This document shows, in pieces, positions 1 to 6,555 of a stretch of 6,555 nucleotides of DNA. Within the stretch, counting starts at the first letter, position 1; every line of letters starts with the position of its first letter. This DNA is from Scytonema sp. UIC 10036. Lineage in GTDB: Bacteria > Cyanobacteriota > Cyanobacteriia > Cyanobacteriales > Nostocaceae. Where the stretch lies: positions 1-6,555 of the forward strand of contig NZ_WJFC01000354.1 in assembly GCF_009725235.1 (NCBI RefSeq). Direction: 5' to 3'. The notes below the pieces were generated by a model. The model saw nothing but the letters and a program-made list of their open reading frames with translations. It was not told the DNA's origin and made no database searches. The position numbers were made by a program, and so were the translations under genes.

Positions 1-36
1 TGTCTCCCTTGTCTCCCTTGTCCCCCTTGTCCCCTA
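1..36. repeat. Nonamer tandem repeat, four units
   Basis: Four consecutive 9-bp units occur: TGTCTCCCT twice, then TGTCCCCCT and TGTCCCCTA. The array touches the window edge and may continue outside. It lies just downstream of the stop codon (41-43) of the minus-strand kinase/PPC gene. Short C/T-rich tandem repeats of this kind are common in non-coding DNA of filamentous cyanobacteria. No function can be assigned. Confidence 0.7.
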
Positions 37-522
37 CACCCTACTCTGGTGGACTGGGTATGATTTCTGTGGGTGTTGGGCTGGGTATAAGGGGGTTTTC
101 TGTGGGTATTGGATCGGGTATTGGAGTCGGTGTAATTTCTGTAGGTGTTGGAGTCGGTATAATTTCTGTGGGTAATGGTGCTGGAGTGGATGATGGATCT
201 AAAGGCAATGGAGTTGGTGTTGGTTGTACGGAGTTTTCTAATGCAACAGTTAAATTGTAATCACTTTGGTCAAGCCCTGGAACGGGGTTGACTTGTATAG
301 TATATCTACCAGTAACAGGCGCTTTTCCTTGATAAAATGAGACTTCCTTAGCAGAATTATCAATTGGTTCTTGATTGGGACCTAAAATTGTCAGTAACAC
401 ACCACCCTCTTTCGCAAGGCGTACAGTCAACTGTTGTCCTTCTTTCGCCGGAAAAGCATAAAAGGCAGTTTCCTGGGCTGCAAGAATCCCCTCCACGTTT
501 GCTGTATTGGATGCATCAAAAT

Positions 523-1788
<1,266 letters not shown>

Positions 1789-1971
1789 CTAAAGTGAGTG
1801 TCATAGCAATCCAAGGAGGAGCAGCCAGTAAAACATACTCGCTAAACTCTATTTTCACACGCGCTTTCAATACATCAGCGTGAAAAAACAAAGGATTAAA
1901 TTTAGTTATTGCTACTGTTTTACAAGCTGTATAGATTGTATCTATTCTTTACAACCAAGATGAGTTGTTTT

Positions 1972-1992
1972 CCCTACTCCCCACTCCCTACT
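1972..1992. repeat. Short tandem heptamer repeat
   Basis: Three heptamers in a row, CCCTACT, CCCCACT and CCCTACT, fit the pattern CCCYACT. Degenerate heptamers of this type (STRR sequences) are a known feature of filamentous cyanobacterial genomes. It lies in the kinase/prs intergenic region and no function is evident. Confidence 0.7.
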
Positions 1993-2133
1993 CTCTATTT
2001 TCAAGCTAGTTTCACCATTAATTGCGAAAGGTAGTATCATTATATATCTAGTCAACTCCAAAATGACTAATCTTAAGTATTTATGCTTATTAAGCTAGAA
2101 TTAAGTAAAAAGTTAAACTGTAAAGATTTGGTT

Positions 2134-2200
2134 AAAACCAAAAATCAGGATGTTAGAGGTGAGAATTGTGTCTCTAACAGGGTTTTGCGTTTTTGGTTTT
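2134..2200. repeat. Nested inverted repeat, possible structured RNA in the prs leader
   Basis: The outer arms are a perfect 11-bp pair, AAAACCAAAAA (2134-2144) with TTTTTGGTTTT (2190-2200). The inner arms are a perfect 8-bp pair, TGTTAGAG (2151-2158) with CTCTAACA (2172-2179). A 6-nt and a 10-nt internal loop separate the two helices, and the terminal loop is 13 nt. The structure ends 217 bp before the prs start and has no T-run directly after it, so it is not a typical terminator. It could be a leader RNA element, a small RNA or a DNA cruciform. It matches no RNA family that I recognise. Confidence 0.5.
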
Positions 2201-2335
2201 GCCAGCCAATATAAAAAAACTAAACTCTAGGTATGGTTTACACACTTAATGTCAGTTAAGCTATCAATTGTTTGTCTATAAAAAGTTGGAGAAATCGAAA
2301 TATGTAGTTTTGCTCAGGTATGTTGAAAATTTTTA

Positions 2336-2347
2336 TGAAAGCTTTCA
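2336..2347. repeat. 12-bp perfect palindrome upstream of prs
   Basis: TGAAAGCTTTCA is its own reverse complement and lies 70 bp upstream of the prs start codon. A dimeric regulator could bind such a site, but a 12-bp AT-rich palindrome can also occur by chance. No regulator can be named. Confidence 0.3.
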
Positions 2348-2408
2348 AAAAGCACGCATATGATTTTTTCCGGCTATTTGCGGTTAAATTTCTCAAATCT
2401 CTGATGAT

Positions 2409-2412
2409 AGGA
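2409..2412 (+). promoter_or_regulatory. Ribosome binding site of prs
   Basis: AGGA lies 5 nt before the ATG at 2418. It supports this start, which includes the N-terminal extension, over an internal one. Confidence 0.55.
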
Positions 2413-2417
2413 TTGCC

Positions 2418-3434
2418 ATGAATGCACATCGAGGATCTGCTGTGCTCAGTTCTACTGCCCTAAAAGTACAGCCGACTGCTACAGGCGTAACTGAAAATAA
2501 TCGCTTGCGGCTGTTCTCTGGCTCTGCCAATGTACCACTGTCTCAAGAAGTTGCCCGTTACCTGGGAATGGATTTGGGACCAATGATTCGCAAACGATTT
2601 GCGGATGGAGAAATTTATATCCAAATTCAAGAATCCATTCGAGGCTGTGACGTTTACCTCATCCAGCCCAGTTGTCATCCTGTCAATGACAATCTCATGG
2701 AACTATTGATTATGATCGATGCTTGTCGTCGCGCATCTGCACGGCAAGTCACTGCTGTTATTCCTTACTATGGCTATGCCCGTGCTGACAGGAAAACTGC
2801 GGGAAGAGAATCAATTACTGCCAAGCTAGTTGCCAATCTCATAACAGAAGCAGGTGCTAACCGAATTTTAGCAATGGATCTGCACTCAGCTCAGATTCAA
2901 GGCTACTTCGATATTCCACTGGATCACGTTTACGGTTCACCAGTACTGCTTGATTATTTAGCAAGCAAGCAACTGCCAGACCTTGTTGTGGTTTCTCCAG
3001 ACGTTGGTGGTGTAGCACGAGCCAGAGCATTTGCTAAAAAGCTAAATGATGCCCCACTGGCAATTATAGATAAGCGGCGTCAAGCTCACAACGTTGCTGA
3101 AGTTTTAAACGTTATCGGCGACGTTAAAGGTAAAACAGCAGTGTTAGTGGATGACATGATTGACACTGGCGGGACTATCTCAGAAGGAGCAAAACTCCTG
3201 CGTGAAGAAGGAGCTCGTCAAGTTTATGCATGTGCAACTCACGCCGTCTTTTCCCCACCTGCAGTTGAGCGCTTATCAAGTGGTTTGTTTGAGGAAGTGA
3301 TTATCACGAACACCATTCCCGTGCCAGAGAGCAATCGATTTCCTCAATTAGTCATGCTGTCAGTGGCTAACTTGCTTGGAGAAACCATCTGGCGCATTCA
3401 TGAAGACAGTTCTGTAAGTAGTATGTTCCGCTAA
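2418..3434 (+). CDS. prs: Ribose-phosphate pyrophosphokinase (PRPP synthetase)
   Basis: Transfers the pyrophosphoryl group of ATP to ribose 5-phosphate to make PRPP, the precursor for purines, pyrimidines, NAD, histidine and tryptophan; cytoplasmic. The protein has 338 residues, against about 315 for many bacterial enzymes. The excess is an N-terminal extension of about 25 residues before RLFSGSANVPL, which I recall from cyanobacterial homologues. Visible motifs are the FADGEIYIQI segment (61-70), the flexible ATP loop YYGYARADRKTAGRE (117-131), DLHSAQIQGYFD (154-165) with H156, the catalytic DKRR (218-221), and the PRPP-binding loop VLVDDMIDTGGTI (242-254). All key residues are present and the frame is intact to TAA at 3432-3434. 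AGGA precedes the ATG by 5 nt. It is transcribed alone, divergent from the kinase and convergent with the DUF4142 gene, with a hairpin between. The long structured upstream region hints at leader regulation, but this is not shown. Confidence 0.98.
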   Translation: MNAHRGSAVLSSTALKVQPTATGVTENNRLRLFSGSANVPLSQEVARYLGMDLGPMIRKRFADGEIYIQIQESIRGCDVYLIQPSCHPVNDNLMELLIMIDACRRASARQVTAVIPYYGYARADRKTAGRESITAKLVANLITEAGANRILAMDLHSAQIQGYFDIPLDHVYGSPVLLDYLASKQLPDLVVVSPDVGGVARARAFAKKLNDAPLAIIDKRRQAHNVAEVLNVIGDVKGKTAVLVDDMIDTGGTISEGAKLLREEGARQVYACATHAVFSPPAVERLSSGLFEEVIITNTIPVPESNRFPQLVMLSVANLLGETIWRIHEDSSVSSMFR

Positions 3435-3481
3435 TTCAGAAAAATCTGTCTTCACGATTACAATTAGAACATTTACCAGTT

Positions 3482-3521
3482 TAAAGGATGAAGTTGGAAA
3501 TTTTTCAAACTTCATCCTTTA
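3482..3521. terminator. Hairpin between convergent genes, probable bidirectional terminator
   Basis: A perfect 14-bp stem pairs 3482-3495 with 3508-3521 across a 12-nt loop that can itself pair in part. The element starts 47 bp after the prs stop. On the minus strand its first three bases are the TAA stop of the DUF4142 gene. T-runs after the stem are weak on both strands, so termination efficiency is uncertain, but symmetry and position between converging genes favour a two-way terminator. Confidence 0.75.
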
Positions 3522-4142
3522 TTTATTGTCACCCAACAAACTGTAACCTGTTACCTTAATAGCCATCTGAAAATGATTGCGTGCTGTTTGCAAACCTTGA
3601 TTAGCAAAGGCTTTGACATCGGGATCTTTTCCAAGTGTTCCTTCTCGCTGGAATGTAGCTATAGCATCGAGGTGACGGTTCACTCCCATCTCGTTTATGT
3701 ATGGTTCGTCGAAACGACTCCCGGAAAGCTGCTTTAAATGCGCGGAGATTGTTTCATATTTGAAACCCATTGTTGTTGGAGGTGTAATTTCCTTCTTGCT
3801 TAACAATTGCAAGAGTCTCTCATGCGCCTTTGTATGCTGTTCAACCATCTGCTGCGCGAACTCTTTTACTTTGGGATTTGTAGACTTTTGTAACGCCTGT
3901 TTCCCAAGTTCTATTTCTGCCATTCCTCCCTGAAAAGCGTCGGTAACCAATAGCCAATCTAAATTGTCAATCTTACTGCTCGATTGTTGAGGCAATTGAC
4001 TCTGTACAACTACTGGTTCATTTGACAAGGGTGTAGGTTTATTTACTTGAGATACACCACAAGCTTTCAGAAATACGATCGCTAAAATTCCTGTAAAGCC
4101 TATGATGATTTGAAATTTCCGAAGTTTTTTGAAATTCAACAT
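3519..4142 (-). CDS. DUF4142-type putative lipoprotein
   Basis: A 207-residue protein of unknown biochemical role. The N-terminus has basic residues (K5, K6, R8, K9), a hydrophobic stretch (about 11-25) and a lipobox-like LKAC with C28, so it is probably exported and lipid-anchored. The Lys at -2 of the lipobox is atypical. A Pro/Ser/Gln-rich linker (about 33-57) leads to a mostly helical domain (about 60-200). Segments such as FQGGMAEIELGKQAL (70-84) and VKEFAQQMVEQHTKAHERLL (92-111), and later NRHLDA and ARNHFQMA, fit DUF4142, a ferritin-like four-helix family. H103, H107, H157 and H190 are candidate metal ligands, but this is speculation. The ATG at 4142 is chosen because the signal sequence follows directly; no clear Shine-Dalgarno is seen. 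It is convergent with prs and its stop codon lies inside the shared hairpin. Family confidence is good; function is unknown. Confidence 0.85.
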   Translation of the reverse strand: MLNFKKLRKFQIIIGFTGILAIVFLKACGVSQVNKPTPLSNEPVVVQSQLPQQSSSKIDNLDWLLVTDAFQGGMAEIELGKQALQKSTNPKVKEFAQQMVEQHTKAHERLLQLLSKKEITPPTTMGFKYETISAHLKQLSGSRFDEPYINEMGVNRHLDAIATFQREGTLGKDPDVKAFANQGLQTARNHFQMAIKVTGYSLLGDNK

Positions 4143-4314
4143 AAATATTTAGTCTCAGTTATTCAAACAAGATTTTTACAAAAATGTGTATTTTTTAATA
4201 CAAAAATTTTCCAGTTAACATCAGGATAATTTCCTTCCGTTTTGGGGTGTGGGCTTTAGCAACTGTACTCAATATCTATATGGGAATTTTTCAAGAAAAA
4301 TATGCAATAATCTA

Positions 4315-4584
4315 CTATACAATAATAACTCTTGCTGAAGAGATTGTATCATTTAAAACAAGATTGAGCTTTTTCACATCACAATACTTTCCAGCTTGCA
4401 ATAAAATGCCTAAACCACCAAAATCTTTATCCGTGCAAAACTCCCATATGCCACTATGGACTTGAATTGACGAAACTCTGCCATGCCAGCCGTCGCCTAT
4501 CTGAGACAGTCGAGGTGTGTCACTGTCAATAGATATTGAAGCGCCACCAAAGTTGACTTCCTCAAACAATGTTACTACAGCCAT
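4315..4584 (-). CDS. Small beta/gamma-crystallin-fold protein
   Basis: An 89-residue protein made of one beta/gamma-crystallin domain with two Greek-key motifs. The first is VTLFEEVNFGGAS (4-16) and the second is WEFCTDKDFGGLG (47-59); both show the family's aromatic-x6-G-G pattern. The Ca2+ signature (N/D)(N/D)xx(S/T)S is present at 78-83 (NDTISS). The equivalent place in the first half reads HGRVSS (34-39) and lacks the acidic/amide pair, so one site looks canonical and one degenerate. C50 and C68 could form a disulfide. No signal peptide is visible, so it is probably cytoplasmic or exported by another route. An AGGGA ribosome site lies 7 nt before the ATG. No partner gene is adjacent. The fold call is firm; a Ca2+-binding, structural or stress role is inferred from the family, and the role in this cell is unknown. 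Confidence 0.88.
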   Translation of the reverse strand: MAVVTLFEEVNFGGASISIDSDTPRLSQIGDGWHGRVSSIQVHSGIWEFCTDKDFGGLGILLQAGKYCDVKKLNLVLNDTISSARVIIV

Positions 4585-4591
4585 TGCTTTT

Positions 4592-4596
4592 TCCCT
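4592..4596 (-). promoter_or_regulatory. Ribosome binding site of the crystallin-fold gene
   Basis: On the minus strand AGGGA lies 7 nt before the ATG at 4584. This is the strongest Shine-Dalgarno match in the window and fixes the start of this small gene. Confidence 0.7.
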
Positions 4597-4694
4597 TTAA
4601 GTTACACCTAAAATATGCGGGAGGCAGGTAGCCTCGAAATATGAGTTTCAAGAAATTAAAATACTTGTCGGTTAAGCCTAAAAATGCGAAACAC

Positions 4695-4724
4695 GTAGGT
4701 TGGGTTGAGGAACGAAACCCAACG
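4695..4724. repeat. REP-like repeat of the GTAGGTTGGGTT...AAACCCAAC type
   Basis: An 8-bp inverted pair, GTTGGGTT (4699-4706) with AACCCAAC (4716-4723), is preceded by CGTAG and encloses a 9-nt loop containing GAGGAACG. Sequences of this form recur in intergenic DNA of many cyanobacteria. It lies between the crystallin gene and the acetyltransferase remnant. A 74-codon open frame across it (4562-4786, minus) looks spurious. Confidence 0.65.
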
Positions 4725-4832
4725 TTTACAGATATTTGTTGAGTTTCCTCACAGGGAAAGCCCAATCTACAAAAATTCTTATCCAAGCAGTATTGGGAAT
4801 ACTCTTTGGTGCAAAGTACAGTTCAGAATCAT

Positions 4833-5132
4833 TTAGGTTGCAAGTAATTCCTTCAAACTATCATCGATGAATTGAGTATCTACAGGATTAAGACCACCAC
4901 CAGCAAAATGTCCCCATATTGAAGGGATAGCACGGAAAACAGCGTTTGACATATGCTTAACTTCGTACTCATTGTCGTAATGCTCACCTGAGTACCACGT
5001 GGGATATACAATGACGTTACTTTTATCGGTATTAAGAGTACTGTAGGTTTTGTATGCCAGTTTTGTATTTCGCAGTGTAGCGCCTGACTGCAACACGCAG
5101 TCTCCAAGCTCAAAAACTTCGTAGTCAATCAT
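4833..5132 (-). pseudogene. Homoserine O-acetyltransferase-like alpha/beta hydrolase with its middle deleted
   Basis: The open frame encodes 99 residues from ATG 5132, supported by AGGA at 5140-5143. Residues 1-55 (YEVFELGDCVLQSGATLR ... YPTWYSGEHYDNE) look like the N-terminus of the MetX-like alpha/beta-hydrolase family. Residues 56-99 (YEVKHM ... IPSIWGHFAGGGLNPVDTQF ...) look like its C-terminus, with the probable catalytic His at H75. Family members have roughly 340 residues, so about 240 residues, including the nucleophile Ser and catalytic Asp regions, are missing. The join is in frame at the codons for DNE (nt 4968-4976), as expected for a deletion between short similar sequences. The open frame continues upstream of 5132 to about 5249 without clear homology. 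The product should be inactive. Family assignment is from recalled sequence patterns; the deletion is a firm inference if the family is right. Confidence 0.75.
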
Positions 5133-5139
5133 TGATTTA

Positions 5140-5143
5140 TCCT
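5140..5143 (-). promoter_or_regulatory. Ribosome binding site that decides the acetyltransferase-remnant start
   Basis: AGGA on the minus strand lies 7 nt upstream of ATG 5132, where family similarity begins. It favours this start over the TTG at 5210, which would add 26 residues without recognisable homology. Confidence 0.5.
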
Positions 5144-5212
5144 GCTTTGGTAAACCTAATTGCATTTCGGCAAGAATCTTGCGATCACCCTTGAGCAAGC
5201 TCAACGGCAATC

Positions 5213-5286
5213 TATCTGAAGTGTACTGAGTTGCAACACTTGACTTCTTTCAAGTTCTTACAATGATTTATCAGATTCTTATGGTG
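5213..5286. repeat. Left arm of a long inverted repeat
   Basis: This 74-bp segment is repeated in inverse orientation at 6067-6139. Aligned, 66 of 74 positions match, with seven mismatches and one gap; the innermost 23 bp are perfect (5264-5286 with 6067-6089). The similarity ends sharply on both sides. The outer end reads TATCTGAAG and the inner end CTTATGGTG. The stop codon of the AraC-like remnant (5279-5281) lies inside the arm. A TA dinucleotide sits at the outer end of both arms, which would fit a TA target duplication but proves nothing alone. Confidence 0.9.
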
Positions 5287-5584
5287 AAGCGCGAACTTGT
5301 TCTAATGTCATTCCTGTGAGGCACTTAAACTGTTGAGTGAGATGACTTTGCTTAAAAAAACCGTAAAGATTCGTTACCTGTCGCGAACTTTTGGAGTCAA
5401 TAGACATGAAGTGTTTTGGAGAATTAGGTAATCATTGGGTAGATTTGGGCATTTGAAAAGCTAGCTCGAATTCATAAGATGAAGGCATCTCAAAAGAAAC
5501 CGTATTATGTTGGCTGCGTTGCAGGCGATCGCCTTCAACGCCAAAGATAGAGTTATCTCCATACTTGCTTGATGTTGCACTTGC
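5279..5584 (-). pseudogene. AraC-family C-terminal helix-turn-helix remnant with an in-frame stop
   Basis: An open stretch at 5279-5407 encodes 42 residues. Its segment GFFKQSHLTQQFKCLTGM (residues 16-33) followed by TLEQVR is the classic second helix-turn-helix of AraC/XylS regulators, at the usual C-terminal position. The stop is TAA at 5279-5281. Reading upstream in the same frame, 5405-5431 is open, then comes a TGA (5432-5434), then 50 more open codons to another TGA at 5585-5587. Only one stop in about 100 codons of AT-rich DNA suggests decayed coding sequence, though the upstream part (with EGDRLQRSQHNTVSFEMP) matches no family I recognise. The first AraC HTH and the effector-binding domain are not visible. 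The remnant cannot be a working regulator as read. Confidence 0.65.
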
Positions 5585-5747
5585 TCAAGTTCGTTGAAAT
5601 TGAAAGGTCTGAAGGGAGGCAGAGCCTAGGGTGTTCTACCACAGAGTACGAGGCTCTGCCTCGCCGTTTGCGTTCTTAAGCGGAGCCTGGGAACGAGAGT
5701 GGGGGATTTACCTCCCAAAATTAATGCGATGAACCACTAGTAGTTTG
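5408..5747. other. Stretch without an intact gene
   Basis: These 340 bp hold the degraded upstream part of the AraC-frame remnant (to about 5584), one HIP1 octamer (5525-5532) and the REP-like repeat block (5616-5700). No RNA gene, clear promoter or complete coding region is seen on either strand. Confidence 0.6.
5616..5662. repeat. REP-like hairpin, GAGGCAGAGCCT inverted repeat
   Basis: A perfect 12-bp inverted repeat pairs GAGGCAGAGCCT (5616-5627) with AGGCTCTGCCTC (5651-5662) across a 23-nt loop. A related piece, GAGCCTGGGAACGAG, follows at 5683-5697. Both pieces are of a type widely dispersed in intergenic regions of cyanobacterial genomes. It lies inside the module bounded by the long inverted repeats. 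Confidence 0.75.
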
Positions 5748-6059
5748 TCAACTTACAATTGACGAGTGAAAAAAACCGCGAAGACGCTCATAGCGCAAAG
5801 TAAATTGAAAATTTGTCAAAATCCGATCGACCATTTCTTCAACCGTTAGATTGCTTGAATCCAGCCAGTAGACGAGGCGAGGAGTTTCGGTGCGGAGGAT
5901 GCGATCGAATGCATAAACCATTGCTTCATTAGCATATCCAGTTTTTGATCGTGCCGCATCCCGTGCCGCTATAACCTCTGCCTTGGGACACAAAACGATC
6001 GCGGATAAATTTTCAGTGTCTCGAACGCTGTTTTGAGCATTTGTAATTGCAGGTTGCAA
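5748..6059 (-). pseudogene. C-terminal remnant of a P-loop kinase-like protein
   Basis: The open frame encodes 103 residues starting from TTG 6059; an in-frame TAG lies at 6063-6065, so the frame cannot extend upstream. The segment IVLCPKAEVIAARDAARSKT (21-40) and the later FDRILRTETPRLVYWLDSSN (51-70) followed by LTVEEMVDRIL resemble the C-terminal half of small P-loop phosphotransferases (AAA/chloramphenicol-phosphotransferase-like). The Walker A half is absent. The frame begins at the inner edge of the right inverted-repeat arm (6067), which suggests that the 5' half was removed by the event that placed the arm. No Shine-Dalgarno is seen before the TTG. An independent small protein is possible but less likely. 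Family assignment is moderate. Confidence 0.5.
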
Positions 6060-6066
6060 TAGCTAA

Positions 6067-6139
6067 CACCATAAGAATCTGATAAATCAGTGTAAGAATC
6101 TGAAAGAAGTTGAGGTTGGAACTCATTACACTTCAGATA
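6067..6139. repeat. Right arm of the long inverted repeat
   Basis: This 73-bp segment is the inverse copy of 5213-5286, 66 of 74 aligned positions identical. Inside the arm, CTGATAAATCAG (6080-6091) is a small inverted repeat of its own. The P-loop kinase-like remnant starts just inside the arm and the DJ-1/PfpI remnant just outside it. Confidence 0.9.
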
Positions 6140-6484
6140 TATGGGATTTGGTTAAAAACTTCAAGATATTTTGGTGCGATTCCCGTTGATGAACGGGTCG
6201 TCATTGATGGTAAGTTTGTCAGTGCAGCAGGTGTCACTGCCGGAATTGACGGAGCGTTGCGCGTTGCTGCCCTCTTGTGTGGCGACAGAGTGGCTCAGGA
6301 GATTCAACTGCAAATTCAATATGCGCCTGAACCACCGTTTAACAGTGGTACGCCAGCAAGTGCGCCACCTGAGATTTTAGAAGCTGCTCGTGCGACGAGT
6401 CGAGAGATTACAGAAGCTCGGTTGACGACTGCAAAACGCATTGCCACAAGGTTAGGAGTCGTTACTAAGGAGAGTGGGTTATAG
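6140..6484 (+). pseudogene. C-terminal half of a DJ-1/PfpI-family (isonitrile-hydratase-like) protein
   Basis: The frame is open from about 6110 to TAG at 6482-6484. Recognisable similarity starts near RYFGAIPVDERVVIDGKFV and includes SAAGVTAGIDGALRVAALL and then QLQIQYAPEPPFNSGTP. This is the C-terminal half of the DJ-1/PfpI superfamily, closest in memory to cyclohexyl-isocyanide hydratase (InhA)-like proteins. Members have about 200-230 residues. Only about 110 are present, and the N-terminal half with the nucleophile-elbow Cys is missing. The possible TTG start at 6110 lies inside the inverted-repeat arm and adds sequence without homology, so the gene is truncated at or near the arm's outer edge. 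The rest of the frame is intact, so the loss may be fairly recent. Family confidence is good; hydratase activity is excluded for the fragment. Confidence 0.75.
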
Positions 6485-6555
6485 TTAACAATTTCTTGAG
6501 AGATGTCTTAGAGGATGTTTGAACAGTCGTGATTAATGTATTAAATATTTTTTAC

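Larger units (their letters stand above)
1789..2417. other. Divergent intergenic region between the kinase gene and prs
   Basis: These 629 bp have no convincing gene. The region is AT-rich and must hold the promoters of two divergent genes. Visible items are a heptamer repeat (1972-1992), a nested inverted repeat (2134-2200) and a 12-bp perfect palindrome TGAAAGCTTTCA at 2336-2347. A TATAAA at 2277-2282 could be a -10 element for prs but has no good partner at -35, so I do not call a promoter. A short open frame at 1703-1891 on the minus strand overlaps the kinase start and looks spurious. Confidence 0.6.

Noticed and set aside
2277..2282. TATAAA as the -10 element of a prs promoter
   Set aside because: No convincing -35 hexamer lies 16-18 bp upstream, and AT-rich DNA gives many such matches.
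4286..4301. A/T hairpin ATTTTTC...GAAAAAT as a terminator of the crystallin gene
   Set aside because: The stem is almost purely A/T with a loop of only about two to four bases, so it would be too weak for a supported call.
4247..4465. 72-codon open frame on the plus strand
   Set aside because: It is largely antisense to the crystallin-fold gene, whose motifs and ribosome site are convincing.
4618..4636. GAGGC...GCCTC hairpin upstream of the crystallin gene
   Set aside because: The stem is only 5 bp with no other support, and it is likely to occur by chance.
4562..4786. 74-codon open frame on the minus strand
   Set aside because: It crosses a REP-like repeat and overlaps the crystallin start, with no family resemblance.

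Overview
The window looks like chromosomal DNA of a filamentous, probably heterocystous (Nostocales-type) cyanobacterium. The evidence is a prs gene with the N-terminal extension I recall from cyanobacterial homologues, three copies of the HIP1 octamer GCGATCGC (994-1001, 1309-1316, 5525-5532), short tandemly repeated heptamers and nonamers in non-coding DNA, REP-like hairpins of types common in cyanobacteria, and a Ser/Thr kinase of the membrane-anchored cyanobacterial type. The genus assignment is inference.

Layout. (1) 41-1788, minus strand: a eukaryotic-type Ser/Thr protein kinase with one transmembrane helix, a Thr-Pro hexamer-repeat stalk and a PPC-like extracytoplasmic domain. One missing base near 588 puts the last part out of frame. 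(2) 1789-2417: a 629-bp divergent intergenic region with a heptamer repeat and a large nested inverted repeat. (3) 2418-3434, plus: prs, ribose-phosphate pyrophosphokinase, the clear housekeeping gene here. (4) 3482-3521: a hairpin between convergent genes, probably a two-way terminator. (5) 3519-4142, minus: a DUF4142-type putative lipoprotein. (6) 4315-4584, minus: a small beta/gamma-crystallin-fold protein. (7) 4585-6555: a gene graveyard. It holds a homoserine-acetyltransferase-like gene that has lost its middle, an AraC-type C-terminal remnant with an in-frame stop upstream, REP-like repeats, the C-terminal part of a P-loop kinase-like protein and the C-terminal half of a DJ-1/PfpI (isonitrile-hydratase-like) protein.

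The most unusual structure is a pair of about 73-bp inverted repeats (5213-5286 and 6067-6139, 66 of 74 aligned positions identical). They enclose 780 bp, and gene fragments break off close to their edges. This could be a degenerate mobile element or a rearrangement scar.

The genes do not form one pathway. prs supplies PRPP for nucleotide, His and Trp synthesis. The kinase, the DUF4142 lipoprotein and the crystallin protein look like independent single genes. I see no convincing new multi-gene system. The points most worth checking are the kinase frameshift, the inverted-repeat module and the structured prs leader.
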